NCBI RefSeq assembly: GCF_003864335.1
Contig: NZ_BEXA01000002.1
Span: 248,001-312,000 of the forward strand
Reading direction: 5' to 3'
Source: Lentilactobacillus kosonis
GTDB taxonomy: Bacteria > Bacillota > Bacilli > Lactobacillales > Lactobacillaceae
DNA: 64,000 bases
Every line of letters starts with the position of its first letter. Positions within the stretch are counted from its first letter, which is position 1. Position numbers and translations under genes: made by a program. This document shows positions 49,522-60,906 of the stretch, in pieces. The notes under the pieces are model-generated. The model was not told the origin of the DNA and did no database searches. It worked only from the letters and a program-made list of their open reading frames with translations.

Positions 49522-50064
49522 ATGCCAGTAAAATTTGAAGCAACTACAATTTGTGCTGTTCGGCACAATGGTCACCTTGCAATGGCCGGTGACGGACAAG
49601 TAACTATGGGTGAAAAAGTAATCATGAAAGGAACAGCTCACAAGGTTCGTCGAATCTTTAATGGGAAAGTCGTTGTTGGATTTGCCGGCAGTGTGGCCGA
49701 TGCCTTTAACTTAGAGGAACGATTCGAAGCTAAACTTGGTCAATATGACGGCGATTTAAAGCGGGCCTCTGTTGAATTAGCTCAGGACTGGCGGAAAGAT
49801 CAAGCTTTACAAAAATTGGAAGCTCTGTTAATCGTTATGAATGATAAAGACCTGCTTCTAGTGTCTGGATCTGGTGAAGTTATCGAACCAGATGATGATA
49901 TTCTTGCAATTGGTTCAGGCGGTAACTTCGCACTAGCTGCTGCTACCGCTATGAAGCATCATGCTGAAAATATGAGTGCCAAAGAAATTGCTGAAGCGGC
50001 AATTCATATTGCTGGTTCTATTGATATCTTTACTAACCAAAATGTTATTTCAGAAGAGTTGTAG
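49522..50064 (+). CDS. hslV: ATP-dependent protease subunit HslV (ClpQ)
   Basis: Peptidase of the HslUV proteasome-like complex. 180 residues. The N-terminus is [17 protein letters not shown]; the nucleophile is a Thr in TTICAV, reached by removal of the short leader. [26 protein letters not shown] and [16 protein letters not shown] are typical. It is 12 bases upstream of hslU. Confidence 0.96.
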   Translation: MPVKFEATTICAVRHNGHLAMAGDGQVTMGEKVIMKGTAHKVRRIFNGKVVVGFAGSVADAFNLEERFEAKLGQYDGDLKRASVELAQDWRKDQALQKLEALLIVMNDKDLLLVSGSGEVIEPDDDILAIGSGGNFALAAATAMKHHAENMSAKEIAEAAIHIAGSIDIFTNQNVISEEL

Positions 50065-50076
50065 GAGGAATAAAAC

Positions 50077-51486
50077 GTGGACGAATCACAAATCACCCCA
50101 AAACAAATTGTTGAAACATTAGACCAATACATCATTGGCCAAAACGATGCCAAAAAGGCAGTTGCGGTTGCATTAAGAAATCGATTCCGTAGAATGCAAT
50201 TATCTAAAGACATGCAGGATGAGATCTCTCCTAAAAATCTATTAATGATTGGACCAACTGGGGTTGGTAAAACTGAAATTGCTAGACGCTTGGCTAAAAT
50301 TGTTAAAGCCCCATTTGTTAAAGTTGAAGCAACTAAATTCACTGAAGTTGGTTATGTAGGTTCTGATGTTGAATCAATGGTTCGTGACCTGGTTGAAAAT
50401 TCAGTTAATCTTCAACGCGAAGAAGCATATAAAAATGTTCGGGTTGATGCTGAAAAAGAGGCTAATAACCAACTGGTTAAGTTACTAGTTCCTGCAAAGA
50501 AAAAACAAAATAATAAAAACGACATGCAAAACCTAATGAGCATGTTTTCAGCAATGCAAAAGGGTGAAATGCCTACTAATGATGCGCCTGAAGAAGAGAT
50601 CACTAGCGATATTCGTGAAGAACGAATGTCTACTTCAGAAAAGCTTAGAGCTGGTTTATTAGAAGATAACGAAGTTAAAATCAAAGTGGATGATCCATCA
50701 AGTAACCCAGCTGGTCAAAACAGTATGATGAACCAAATGGGAATTGATTTAAATGATACTTTGTCCGGGCTAATACCTAAAAAACAAATCGAGCGAACGG
50801 TGACAGTCAGAGAAGCTCGTGATATTTTAGCTCACCAAGCAGCTGAAACGTTGATCAATCAAGCTGATCTTTATCATGATGCGATTACTAGAGCTGAAAA
50901 CACAGGGATTATCTTTATCGATGAAATTGATAAAATCACTGGTGGTAATTCAAACAATTCTGGTGAAGTTTCTAGAGAAGGGGTTCAACGTGATATTTTA
51001 CCAATCGTTGAAGGTTCTCAAATTAATACTAAGTACGGTACGATTAATACCGATCACATCTTATTTATCGGTTCAGGAGCATTTGCTACTAGTAAACCAT
51101 CTGACTTAATTCCGGAACTTCAAGGTCGATTCCCGATCCGGGTTGAACTTGATGACTTGAGTAAGGAAGACTTTGTCAGAATTTTAACTGAACCAACTAA
51201 TGCACTAACTAAACAATATGTTGCTTTGATTGGCACAGATAATATCAATATCACGTTCACTATTGAAGCCATTAATAAAATTGCGGAAATTGCTTCAGAT
51301 GTGAACCACAATACTGACAATATTGGTGCTAGAAGATTGCACACAATTCTTGAAAAATTACTTGAAGATATTCTTTATGAAGGACCTGACATGCAAATGG
51401 GTGAAATTACCATCACTGAACAATATGTTGATGACAAGGTTGGTAAACTAGCTGGTAATAAAGATCTTTCAAGATATATCCTTTAA
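50077..51486 (+). CDS. hslU: ATPase subunit HslU (ClpY)
   Basis: AAA+ unfoldase feeding HslV. 469 residues: TPKQIVETLDQYIIGQNDAK, Walker A IGPTGVGKTEIARRLAK, the I-domain insert (about residues 110-240), Walker B GIIFIDEIDKI, SPSDLIPELQGR-like KPSDLIPELQGRFPIRVEL and the sensor-2 NIGARRLHTILEKLLED. The C-terminal SRYIL fits the conserved tail that docks into HslV. GTG start after TAGGAGGAATAAAAC. Confidence 0.97.
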   Translation: MDESQITPKQIVETLDQYIIGQNDAKKAVAVALRNRFRRMQLSKDMQDEISPKNLLMIGPTGVGKTEIARRLAKIVKAPFVKVEATKFTEVGYVGSDVESMVRDLVENSVNLQREEAYKNVRVDAEKEANNQLVKLLVPAKKKQNNKNDMQNLMSMFSAMQKGEMPTNDAPEEEITSDIREERMSTSEKLRAGLLEDNEVKIKVDDPSSNPAGQNSMMNQMGIDLNDTLSGLIPKKQIERTVTVREARDILAHQAAETLINQADLYHDAITRAENTGIIFIDEIDKITGGNSNNSGEVSREGVQRDILPIVEGSQINTKYGTINTDHILFIGSGAFATSKPSDLIPELQGRFPIRVELDDLSKEDFVRILTEPTNALTKQYVALIGTDNINITFTIEAINKIAEIASDVNHNTDNIGARRLHTILEKLLEDILYEGPDMQMGEITITEQYVDDKVGKLAGNKDLSRYIL

Positions 51487-51512
51487 AATTAAATTAGGGG
51501 TGCGGGGAAACG

Positions 51513-52372
51513 ATGATTAAACTTACAAATGATTATTTAACGGTACTAATCAATCCCTTAGGGGCTGAATTAACTAGTGTTAAGTCTAGTGATACTGAAT
51601 ATATCTGGACAGCTGATAAACAATACTGGGGACGCCATGCGCCAATCCTATTTCCAATCGTTGGTCGGTTAAAGGACGACCGGTATAAGTACGCTGGAAA
51701 TACGTATCAAATGACGCAGCATGGATTTGCCAGAGATAATGAGTTTGAGGTTGAGTCACAAACAAACAGCGACGTAACACTCTCGCTAACAGCTAGTGCC
51801 AATACACTGATAAATTATCCATTTTCGTTCAAATTAACCGTTAAGTATGAATTGCAAGACCATGAACTAAATGTTTCAATGACGGTAACTAATTTGGATA
51901 ACCAAGAAATGATTTTTCAACTTGGAGCCCATCCTGGGTTTAATGTGCCATTTAATCCATATGAGGGCGGTTTTGAAGATTATCATATTCAATTGCTCCG
52001 CAAAAGGATTACACTAAGATACCTTTAAAGCCTCCTTACAGCGATCCTAACGACACCTCTATCGTTAACTTAAGACATCCGTTAATGTTAAACCACGAGC
52101 TATTTGAGCACGATGCGCAGGTGTTTGAGCTTAATGGTGATGAGGCAACCTTGTTGCTGGGAAATGGGATTAGTGAAACAGGCGTTTCAGTGCATATCGA
52201 TAATGCTAAATATGTTGGTATTTGGTCACCGTACCCTAAAGAATCCCCATTTGTTTGTATTGAACCTTGGTGGGGGCTAGCTGATACTGTGGATGCCGAT
52301 GGTGAACTTAAGGACAAATTTGCTACTAATAGACTTCAACCCCAAGCTAGTTTACTGGTAAGTACGAACTAA
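51513..52372 (+). CDS. Aldose 1-epimerase family (LacX-like) protein, one frameshift
   Basis: A galactose-mutarotase-fold protein, of the YeaD/LacX branch. LTNDYLTVLINPLGAELTSV, YWGRHAPILFPIVGRLKDD and the histidine-containing FQLGAHPGFNVPF are seen; one C is missing near 51994, so the second half (NHELFEHDAQVFELNGDEAT, ENFVCIEPWWG-like SPFVCIEPWWGLAD) is in another frame. Corrected length 286 residues. The substrate sugar is not known. A terminator follows. Confidence 0.9.
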
Positions 52373-52406
52373 CATTTTTTTAAAATGAATTGCTAAATGC
52401 AAATGA

Positions 52407-52454
52407 CCGACTTGATTTTCAAATGCTAATTTGAAAGTCAAAGTCGGATTTTTT
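52407..52454 (+). terminator. Terminator after the epimerase-like gene
   Basis: CCGACTT..TTTTCAAA pairs with TTTGAAA..AAGTCGG, followed by ATTTTTT. Confidence 0.8.
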
Positions 52455-52554
52455 GACTAAACTTACCGAAACGTATGTTCAGTTTTAGCTTAATTGTGTT
52501 ATGATTAGTTATCCGTTACTAGGCGTTCTGTAACATAGTGATACTAAAGGTATA

Positions 52555-52587
52555 AAAAATCAGTGGAATTAATTCCACTGATTTTTT
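52555..52587 (-). terminator. Terminator after plsY
   Basis: AAAAAATCAGTGGAATT pairs perfectly with AATTCCACTGATTTTTT. It serves minus-strand transcription from plsY and could also act on the plus strand. Confidence 0.88.
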
Positions 52588-52613
52588 ATGGCGATTAAAT
52601 TAACGATTAACGC

Positions 52614-53237
52614 TTATTTCGTTTGTAGAACCAATAGTATAAACCAAACGACGTTGTTTTCTGTTCCATGAAGCATCCTAATAATATTAGGCCAATGACG
52701 GTAAATGATAAAAATTGTTAACGCCGAAGCTAAAATACTTAGGAGAATGTCATGTGTAAAGTAAATGACGATAGTTATGATAATGAAGGCCACGATGCTA
52801 GCAAAGCTAACCGTGCTCGATACGAAGATCAAGAGTAACCACATTGAAAGCGCGATAATAAATAAAATTGGTTGATATGCTAACAACATCCCCGCACTGA
52901 CCGCAACAGCCTTACCACCTTTGAATTTATCAAAAATTGAAAAGGTATGACCTAATATGGCCATTAAGCCAAAGATAAGTGGGGTAAGGGAGTGGTTACC
53001 GAAGAATGTTGGTAGTAAGGTAGCAACTACCCCCTTTGAAATATCCATAATCATTACGATACTACCGGCGATTGGTCCTAACACCCGATAGGTATTAGTG
53101 GTACCGATGTTTCCGGATCCGTGTCTGCGAATATCAATATTAAAAAAGAGTTTTCCAATCCAGACACCACTTGGTATGGAACCTAATAAATATGCTAAGA
53201 TCAACATCAATATAATTTCGTATGTACTATTATTCAC
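52614..53237 (-). CDS. plsY: Glycerol-3-phosphate acyltransferase PlsY
   Basis: Membrane enzyme using acyl-phosphate from PlsX. 207 residues, about five helices, with the three active-site loops: LLGSIPSGVWIGKLFFNIDI, RRHGSGNIGTTNTYRVLGP and FSIFDKFKGGKAVAVSAGML. It is encoded divergently from parE, the conserved arrangement. The start ATG is preceded by TAATGAGGTTTTAAAGTG. Confidence 0.96.
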   Translation of the reverse strand: MNNSTYEIILMLILAYLLGSIPSGVWIGKLFFNIDIRRHGSGNIGTTNTYRVLGPIAGSIVMIMDISKGVVATLLPTFFGNHSLTPLIFGLMAILGHTFSIFDKFKGGKAVAVSAGMLLAYQPILFIIALSMWLLLIFVSSTVSFASIVAFIIITIVIYFTHDILLSILASALTIFIIYRHWPNIIRMLHGTENNVVWFILLVLQTK

Positions 53238-53384
53238 TTTAAAACCTCATTAATTATCAATTTTTAGTTTTCACAAGCAAGAATTATTTTAGCATTATTC
53301 TAAAGTTAAGCCAATAAAATTCGTTTTCAAAGCCATTGTTTTAAGGTATTATGAAATAGATTGCAAGTAAAGGAGTCAGAATAA

Positions 53385-55342
53385 ATGTCAAAGCAAAGCC
53401 AAAGTTACGATGATTCCTCAATTCAAATTTTAGAGGGACTAGACGCGTTCGCAAGCGTCCGGGAATGTATATTGGATCGACTGATTCAAGAGGATTGCAC
53501 CATTTGGTTTATGAAATTGTCGATAACGCTGTTGATGAAGTGTTATCTGGTTTTGGTAAAGAAATTAATGTTGTTATTCATAAGGATAACAGCATTACGG
53601 TGGTTGATCATGGAAGAGGTATGCCAGTTGGTATGCACAGCTCCGGAAAGCCAACGGTTGAGGTTATCTTTACTCAATTGCATGCTGGTGGAAAGTTTGG
53701 TCAAGGTGGCTATAAAACCTCCGGTGGATTGCATGGTGTGGGGGCAAGTGTTGTTAATGCACTCTCATCATACGTTAAAGTAGATATTATTCGTGATGGT
53801 TATCGGTACGAAGAAGTTTTTGAAAACGGTGGTCACGTATCGAAACCATTTAAAAAAAATCGGTAAAACCAAGGAAACCTCGGGGACAACGGTAACGTTT
53901 AAACCAGATCCAAAAGTTTTTACCAGCACAGTGTACAATTTTGGTACCATTGCAGAACGCATGCGTGAGGCAGCGTTCTTGTTAAAAGGAACCAAAATTA
54001 CACTAACAGATGAACGGACTGATCCGGAAACTGAAGAAACTTATCATTTTGAAGACGGAATCAAAGAATTCGTTGGCTACCTTAATGAGGATAAGCACAC
54101 CTTAGGTAATGTCATGTACTTTGATGGTTCTAAACAAGGTGTTGAAGTTGAAGTAGCGGCCCAATATAATGACGGCTACTCTGAGACCCTGTTATCGTTC
54201 GTAAACAATGTTAGAACTAAAGACGGTGGTACCCACGAATCAGGTCTTAGAAACGCTTGGACTAAGGCTTTTAATGAGTATGCGCGTAAGGTTAACCTTT
54301 TAAAAGAAAAAGATAAAAATCTTGATGGTGCTGATGTACGTGAAGGTTTATCAGCAGTTATCTCATTACGGGTTCCTGAAGAATTGCTTCAATTTGAAGG
54401 GCAAACTAAAGAGAAATTAGGAACTCCCGAAGCCAGAGCAATCGTTGATAGCGTCGTTTCCGAACAATTGGGATACTATTTAATGGAAAACGGCGAGTTC
54501 GCCCAAACCTTGGTACATAAGGCGCTGCGAGCTCGTCAAGCACGCCAAGCAGCTCGTAAGGCTCGTGATGAGAGTCGAAATGGTAAACACAAGAAAAAAC
54601 AGGAACGTTTATTATCTGGTAAGTTAACACCTGCTCAATCCAAAGATTACAGTAAGAATGAATTGTTCTTAGTCGAAGGTGATTCTGCTGGTGGATCAGC
54701 AAAGCAAGGCCGAAATCGGCGTTATCAAGCAATTTTGCCACTTCGTGGTAAAGTACTTAATACAGAGCGTGCCAAACTAGAAGATATCATGAAGAATGAA
54801 GAAATTAACACGATGATTTACACGATTGGTGCGGGAGTTGGTGCCGATTTGAGATTAAAGATGCTAATTATGACAAAATTATTATCATGACTGATGCCGA
54901 TGATGATGGTGCTCATATTCAGATTCTTTTGTTAACCTTCTTCTACAAGTATATGCGGCCAATGATTGAGAATGGTCATGTATTTATCGCATTACCACCT
55001 CTTTATCGACTTCAAAAAGGCAGTGGTAAAAAAATGCGGACGCAGTACGCATGGACTAATGAAGAACTTGATGAACTAGCGAAAGATTTTGGCAAAGGTT
55101 ATAGTCTTCAACGCTACAAAGGTCTTGGAGAGATGAATGCTGACCAACTTTGGGAAACAACCATGGATCCAGATACCAGAACTTTAATTCGCGTTAGAAT
55201 TGATGATGCTGCATTAGCAGAACGCAGAGTTACAACACTGATGGGTGATAAAGTTGAGCCTCGCCGTCGTTGGATAGAGAACAATGTTAAATTTACCCTT
55301 GAAGAAGATGGAAGTATCTTAGACAATACTTCAGATCAGTAG
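53385..55342 (+). CDS. parE: DNA topoisomerase IV subunit B, three frameshifts
   Basis: ATPase subunit of topoisomerase IV, which decatenates sister chromosomes. The GHKL ATPase has [30 protein letters not shown] and [15 protein letters not shown]; the TOPRIM domain has [20 protein letters not shown] and [14 protein letters not shown]. Breaks: missing G near 53446 ([16 protein letters not shown]), extra A in the run at 53852-53859, missing T near 54848 ([20 protein letters not shown]). Corrected length about 652 residues. Assigned parE rather than gyrB from the plsY-parE-parC neighbourhood. Confidence 0.95.
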
Positions 55343-55354
55343 GAGGCACATTGA

Positions 55355-57793
55355 TTGAGTAAAATTGAAGATATAACGCTTGAAGAGGTCATGGGAGACC
55401 GCTTTGCAAGATATTCAAAGTCAATTATTCAAGAACGGGCGCTCCCAGATATTAGAGATGGTTTAAAACCCGTTCAACGAAGAATTTTGTATGCCATGAA
55501 TAAAGATGGTAATACTTACGACAAGGGATTTAGAAAATCGGCCAAGTCTGTTGGTAATGTAATGGGTAATTTTCACCCCCATGGTGATAGTTCGATTTAT
55601 GAGGCCATTGTTAGACTTAGTCAGGATTGGAAATTAAGAGAACCGTTAATTGAGATGCATGGTAATAACGGTTCAATGGATGGAGATTCGGCTGCCGCGA
55701 TGCGGTATACTGAAGCCCGGCTTAGCAAGATTTCTACCGAAATGCTACGCGATATTGATAAAGATACAGTTGATTGGGTATTAAACTTTGATGATACTGA
55801 ATATGAACCAACCGTATTACCCTCAAGATTTCCTAACTTATTAGTAAATGGTTCTACTGGAATCTCAGCCGGTTACGCAACGGATATTCCACCTCACAAC
55901 TTAGGCGAAGTGATCGATGCAATTTTGTACTTACAAAAGCATCCTGATGCTAAACTTGATGATTTAATGCAGTTTATTAAAGGTCCTGACTTTCCCACTG
56001 GTGGAATCGTTCAGGGGATTGACGGCATAAAAAAGGCTTATGAGACGGGACATGGAAAAATCGTCATTCGTTCAAAAACCACTATCGAAAATCTACGAGG
56101 TAATAAGTCACAAATTGTTATTACCGAGGTGCCTTATGAAGTTAATAAAGCTCAATTGGTAAAGCGAATTGACGAAATTAGATTAAACAAAAAGATTGAG
56201 GGAATCGCTGAAGTTCGTGATCAAAGTGACCGTGAAGGTCTTTCAATCGTGGTCGAACTTAAGCGTGATGTTGACAGTCAAGGAGTCTTGAACTACTTGT
56301 TCAAGAATACTGACTTACAGGTTTCATATACCTTTAATATGGTTGCAATTAACCAGATGCGTCCTGAAAGGCTTTCATTACAAACTATTTTAAAGTCATA
56401 CTTAGAGTTTCAGCAGGAAATCATTAAAAAAAGAACTCAGTATAATTTAAACAAGGCCGCTAGTCGTCAGCATATTGTTGAAGGATTAATTAAGGCCTTG
56501 TCAATTCTTGATAAAGTTATCAAAACCATTCGGGCTAGCAAGAATCGGCGCGATGCACGTGATAATTTAGTTCACGAATACGATTTTTCTGAAACTCAAG
56601 CAGACGCAATAGTTGCCTTACAATTGTATCGTTTAACAAATACTGACGTTACCGAACTTGAAAATGAAGCGGATAAACTTTCTAAAGAAATCGATGAATA
56701 CACTAAGATTTTGAACGATGACAAGGAACTTAACCGTGTTTTGGCCAAGGAGTTAAAGGCAATCGGTAAAGAATATCGAAATGATCGAAAAACTGAAATT
56801 CAAGAAAAGGTCGCTAATATTAAGATTAGTACTGATGTTATTGTTCCAGATGAAGATGTTATGGTCTTGGTATCACATGACGGATACATTAAACGGAGTA
56901 GTTTGCGCTCATTTACTGCTTCAGCAGATGAGTCTGGATTAAAAGATGATGACTATGCCATTTTTACCAAACAAATTAACGCTCGTGATCATCTGTTTAT
57001 GTTCACTAACAAGGGCAATTTAATTTATCGCCCAGTATTTGAAATCACTGATGTTAAGTGGAAAGACACGGGTGAGCATATTTCTCAATCGATTGGGTTA
57101 GACATTAACGAAGAAATCATTGCCACCTACAGCTTCTCTGACTTGAAGACCGCTGGGTGCTTCTTAATCGCCACCAATGATGGTTATATCAAACGAGTTG
57201 AGTTCAGTGACTTAACTCCTGGGAGAACTTATAAAAAACACGCCTATACTTACGTTAAGATGAAGTCTGATGATGCAAGAGTTATAGCAGTTGACTTCAT
57301 TGATGATCAACAAACTAATCAAGAGCTATTACTTGCTTCTAGACATGGTCTAGCACTTAGATTCTCAATTGATGAAGTAGCAACTTACGGTGCTAGAACT
57401 AGCGGAGTAAAGTCAATGGCATTGACTGATGGTGATACAGTGACGAACTTAGCAATCGTCAACGAAAACGATACATTAGGATTTATCACTCAACGAGGTT
57501 CATTTAAGAAGATGGCGGTGACTGAAGTTCCGGTAACTTCTAGAGCTCGCAAGGGGATAAACATCCTAAGAACTTTGAAAGCTGAGCCACACGAAATTGT
57601 TGACTTTACTGTTCTTGCATCCGCAAGTGACCCATTGGAAGTCATTACTACGAGACGAAAATTTCACGATATTATTCCTAGTGATTACTCATTAGGTGGC
57701 CGATACTCTAATGGTTCATTTGTAGTTGATGTCCAAACCGAGGGAACACCGATGGTAATCCGGCAAAAGACCCAGGAAATATCAATCATTTAA
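55355..57793 (+). CDS. parC: DNA topoisomerase IV subunit A
   Basis: Cleavage subunit of topoisomerase IV. 812 residues, intact. The catalytic tyrosine is Tyr118 (SAAAMRYTEARLSKI). The quinolone-determining region reads GNFHPHGDSSIYEAIV with Ser79/Ser80 and Glu83, the wild-type pattern. The C-terminal beta-propeller repeats (DVMVLVSHDGYIKRSSLRSF, GCFLIATNDGYIKRVEFSDL, LLASRHGLALRFSIDEV) lack the GyrA-box, supporting parC. TTG start after AGGAGGCACATTGA-type site, 12 bases from parE. Confidence 0.96.
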   Translation: MSKIEDITLEEVMGDRFARYSKSIIQERALPDIRDGLKPVQRRILYAMNKDGNTYDKGFRKSAKSVGNVMGNFHPHGDSSIYEAIVRLSQDWKLREPLIEMHGNNGSMDGDSAAAMRYTEARLSKISTEMLRDIDKDTVDWVLNFDDTEYEPTVLPSRFPNLLVNGSTGISAGYATDIPPHNLGEVIDAILYLQKHPDAKLDDLMQFIKGPDFPTGGIVQGIDGIKKAYETGHGKIVIRSKTTIENLRGNKSQIVITEVPYEVNKAQLVKRIDEIRLNKKIEGIAEVRDQSDREGLSIVVELKRDVDSQGVLNYLFKNTDLQVSYTFNMVAINQMRPERLSLQTILKSYLEFQQEIIKKRTQYNLNKAASRQHIVEGLIKALSILDKVIKTIRASKNRRDARDNLVHEYDFSETQADAIVALQLYRLTNTDVTELENEADKLSKEIDEYTKILNDDKELNRVLAKELKAIGKEYRNDRKTEIQEKVANIKISTDVIVPDEDVMVLVSHDGYIKRSSLRSFTASADESGLKDDDYAIFTKQINARDHLFMFTNKGNLIYRPVFEITDVKWKDTGEHISQSIGLDINEEIIATYSFSDLKTAGCFLIATNDGYIKRVEFSDLTPGRTYKKHAYTYVKMKSDDARVIAVDFIDDQQTNQELLLASRHGLALRFSIDEVATYGARTSGVKSMALTDGDTVTNLAIVNENDTLGFITQRGSFKKMAVTEVPVTSRARKGINILRTLKAEPHEIVDFTVLASASDPLEVITTRRKFHDIIPSDYSLGGRYSNGSFVVDVQTEGTPMVIRQKTQEISII

Positions 57794-57901
57794 TGAAAAA
57801 AGGTTAAGATTAAGAATAAATATTTGATAATCTATTATTTTGGCATTATAGTAGTTATAACAATTATTTATGATGTTAATTTTATTTCAAGGAGAGTCAA
57901 C

Positions 57902-58867
57902 GTGAAAACTACACAAGAAAATATTTTTTCATCAAAAACGCTAACTTACTTTTTACAATTATCAGAAACAATGAATTATACGCAAGCAGCTCAAATCTTG
58001 GGAATTACTCAACCTGCGTTAACTCAACAAATTAAAAAACTTGAACGAACTGTTGGAACTAACCTTTTCTATTCTGTTGGTAAGAAACTTAAAATGTCCG
58101 ATGCAGGTTACATTATGCTAAAGGCTACTCATGAAATTTATGATATCTTAAACCAGGCTACAGATGAGATTCAACAAGCTACTAGTTCTACTAATGGTGA
58201 AATTAATTTAGGAATCTTAGCTTCAATTGAAACCAAGGTATTCGAACAATTTGCTTTGGAACTTTATAAAGAAAATCCTGATTTAGTTATTAACTTCCAT
58301 ATGTTAACTAGAAAAGAAATTTGGGAAAGTTTGGAAAACAATAAAATTGATTTAGCAATTATGTATTTGCCTGATGAATCAATTAAAAATTGGAAACCTT
58401 ATAGCTCTCAAAAGATTATCTCTGATGATCTCTGGTTAATTCATCATAATGAGAAGAATGCTAGCAAAAAGAAGATTAAGCTTAAGGACGCTAATGATCG
58501 CGGCTGGGTAGTTTATCCAACTGAATACTATCTAAGCATTGCAATTAAAGAAATATTTAAAAATAATATGGTGGATGCTCCTAAAGTCAAGGCCAGATTT
58601 ACTATGCCGGAACAAATTTTAACTTTTGCAGTTAACGCTGGTTTAAACACCGCATTACCTAAGTCATACATGTTAAATGTTGATTTAGAAAAGTTAAAAG
58701 AGCAGGGTCTTTACACCGCTGAATTAGAACCAAATGTTGATTTCGATCTGGAATTTGTGTATCGTAAAAACAAGAACGAAATTCCTCGAATTGGTCGCTT
58801 TTTAGATAAGTTCAATGCTTACCCTGAAGAAAAAGATTACATTTCGAGATTAACTGAAAAAGAATAG
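57902..58867 (+). CDS. LysR family transcriptional regulator
   Basis: A 321-residue LTTR. N-terminal winged helix (TYFLQLSETMNYTQAAQILG, ITQPALTQQIKKLERTVGTN, LFYSVGKKLKMSDAG), then the periplasmic-binding-protein-like effector domain. The GTG after CAAGGAGAGTCAAC was chosen; the longer frame begins with hydrophobic codons and lacks a ribosome-binding site. No divergent target gene is visible, and it stands between parC and ppaC, so the regulon cannot be inferred. Confidence 0.93.
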   Translation: MKTTQENIFSSKTLTYFLQLSETMNYTQAAQILGITQPALTQQIKKLERTVGTNLFYSVGKKLKMSDAGYIMLKATHEIYDILNQATDEIQQATSSTNGEINLGILASIETKVFEQFALELYKENPDLVINFHMLTRKEIWESLENNKIDLAIMYLPDESIKNWKPYSSQKIISDDLWLIHHNEKNASKKKIKLKDANDRGWVVYPTEYYLSIAIKEIFKNNMVDAPKVKARFTMPEQILTFAVNAGLNTALPKSYMLNVDLEKLKEQGLYTAELEPNVDFDLEFVYRKNKNEIPRIGRFLDKFNAYPEEKDYISRLTEKE

Positions 58868-58880
58868 GGAGATTTTTATA

Positions 58881-59808
58881 ATGAGTAAAGAATTAATTTT
58901 TGGTCATTCATCCTGATACGGATGCAATTGTTGCCGCAAAGGCATATTCATACTTACAAAACAAACTTGGTTATGATACTGAAGCAGTTGCTTTAGGTGA
59001 ACCAAATCCTGAAACACAATTTGTATTGAACTATTTCGAAGAAACAACTCCACGAGTGATTTCAGAAGCCGCTTCAGAAGTTGACTCCGTTATGCTAGTT
59101 GATCATAATGAATTTCAACAAAGTGTTAGTGATATTGAAAAATTGACGGTTACCCATGTAGTTGACCATCATCGAATTGCTAACTTCAACACGACTGCAC
59201 CTTTGTTCTACCGTGCTGAACCAGTTGGCTGTACCAGTACGATTTTAACTAAGATGTTTGATGAAAATAAAGTTGAAATTCCTGCTCAACTCGCTGGTTT
59301 AATGCTCTCAGCAATTATTTCTGATACTTTATTATTAAAATCACCAACAACTACAGATGATGATAAAATTGCTTTGAAGACATTGGCTGAAATTGCTGAT
59401 ATCGATTTTGATAAGTATGGTATTGAAATGCTTAAAGCAGGTACAAATACTGACGCTAAAAGCGACCAAGAATTAATTGGTTCAGACGCTAAGTCATTTG
59501 AGTTAGGCGGTAAAAACGTTCGTATCGATCAAATTAACGTTGTCGATTTTGATGATATTCTAAAACGTAAGGCTGATATCTTAAAGGCAATGGCCACTGA
59601 AGCAGATAGCGAAAGATATGACTTGTTCTTAGTGTTAGTTACTAACGTGTTAAATAGTGATTCTAAGATGATTGTCTATGGTGGACCTAAAGATGCAGTT
59701 GAGTCAGCATTTAACAAGAAGATTACTGATGATATGATTGATCTTCCAGGGGTTGTTTCTCGTAAGAAACAAGTTGTTCCTCAATTAACCGATGTAATGG
59801 TTAAGTAA
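58881..59808 (+). CDS. ppaC: Manganese-dependent inorganic pyrophosphatase, one frameshift
   Basis: Family II DHH phosphoesterase that hydrolyses pyrophosphate. The ATG after GGGAGATTTTTATA gives [10 protein letters not shown], then two bases appear to be missing near 58909 before [15 protein letters not shown]. Metal ligands: H/D in GHxx[20 protein letters not shown], and the C-terminal [10 protein letters not shown] lysine/arginine motif. Corrected length 309 residues, the usual size. Confidence 0.96.
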
Positions 59809-59812
59809 TTGT

Positions 59813-59841
59813 AAAAGAGGCTGCTTTTGCAGCCTCTTTTA
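59813..59841 (+). terminator. Terminator after ppaC
   Basis: AAAAGAGGCTGC pairs perfectly with GCAGCCTCTTTT around TTTT. Confidence 0.9.
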
Positions 59842-59916
59842 TTTACTATTTGTGAACTTCAATTATAATGATAATTAGTTGTGTGCAACTTAATTGTCAT
59901 TTATGGAGGTCAGATA

Positions 59917-60348
59917 ATGGACAAATCAGATTTAAGAGATAAGTTAACTGATGAACAGTATCGAGTAACCCAAGAAGCTGCAACCGAAGCGCCATTTACA
60001 GGAGCGTATGATGACTTCTACAAGGATGGTATTTACGTAGATGTAGTTTCAGGTGAGCCACTGTTTTCATCTACTGATAAGTATGATGCTGGTTGTGGAT
60101 GGCCATCATTTACTAAACCAATTGATAAAGAAATGATCAATAACAATATTGATACTTCTCATGGTATGATTCGAGAAGAAGTTAGAAGTAAGCAGGCCAA
60201 TTCACATTTAGGCCATGTCTTTCCTGATGGTCCTAAAGATCAGGGCGGTAATCGCTTCTGTATTAATTCAGCAGCGTTAAAATTTGTTCCGGTATCTGAG
60301 TTAAAAGATGCTGGCTATGAACAATATTTACAATTATTTAACAAGTAA
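59917..60348 (+). CDS. msrB: Peptide-methionine (R)-S-oxide reductase MsrB
   Basis: Reduces methionine-R-sulfoxide. 143 residues from the ATG after GGAGGTCAGATA. Core motifs are [33 protein letters not shown] and RFCINSAAL with the catalytic cysteine. The pair of CxxC zinc ligands seen in some MsrB is absent, the usual form in lactobacilli. Coupled with msrA 25 bases downstream. Confidence 0.97.
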   Translation: MDKSDLRDKLTDEQYRVTQEAATEAPFTGAYDDFYKDGIYVDVVSGEPLFSSTDKYDAGCGWPSFTKPIDKEMINNNIDTSHGMIREEVRSKQANSHLGHVFPDGPKDQGGNRFCINSAALKFVPVSELKDAGYEQYLQLFNK

Positions 60349-60373
60349 TTAATAATTGAAGGAGTTGGTTGAT

Positions 60374-60892
60374 TTGACAGATACAGCTATTTTTGCCGGC
60401 GGGTGTTTTTGGTGCATGGTGAAGCCGTTTGATGAAATGCCAGGGATTGAAAAGGTTGTCTCCGGATATACGGGTGGCCATGTTGCCAATCCCACGTATG
60501 CACAAGTAAGCAGCCACACTACTGGTCATACTGAAGCCGTAAAAATTACGTTTGATCCAGAAGTTATTAGCTATGAAGACTTAGTTAAAATTTACTGGCA
60601 ACAAACCGATCCGACAGATGCCATGGGACAGTTCCAAGACCGTGGTGACAACTATCGGCCAGTAATTTTTGTTAAAGATGATGAACAAAGAAGAATTGCT
60701 GAGAAATCTAAACAAGCACTCCAAGATAGTGAAATGTTTGATGATCAAATCGTTACTAAGATTGAAGATGTCCAACCATTCTATGATGCTGAAGAAGAGC
60801 ATCAGGAATTTTATAAGAAAGATCCGCTCCGGTTCGAACTAGAAGAACGTGGTGGTCGAGAACAATTCAAGCAACGGCATTGGAATAATTAA
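60374..60892 (+). CDS. msrA: Peptide-methionine (S)-S-oxide reductase MsrA
   Basis: Reduces methionine-S-sulfoxide. 172 residues with the catalytic [42 protein letters not shown] and QHRGDNYR-like [17 protein letters not shown] start 9 bases after AAGGAG was chosen over upstream TTG codons. Together with msrB it repairs oxidised proteins. Confidence 0.97.
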   Translation: MTDTAIFAGGCFWCMVKPFDEMPGIEKVVSGYTGGHVANPTYAQVSSHTTGHTEAVKITFDPEVISYEDLVKIYWQQTDPTDAMGQFQDRGDNYRPVIFVKDDEQRRIAEKSKQALQDSEMFDDQIVTKIEDVQPFYDAEEEHQEFYKKDPLRFELEERGGREQFKQRHWNN

Positions 60893-60906
60893 TTAGATTA
60901 AATTTA

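Noticed and set aside
50004-50342. Long minus-strand open frame opposite hslU and hslV
   Set aside because: It mirrors the hslV/hslU codons, has no ribosome-binding site and no family likeness. The same holds for other antisense frames, such as those opposite parC, ffh and smc.
53385-54890. Several overlapping novel genes at the parE locus
   Set aside because: They are frame fragments of parE; three indel corrections rebuild one 652-residue protein.
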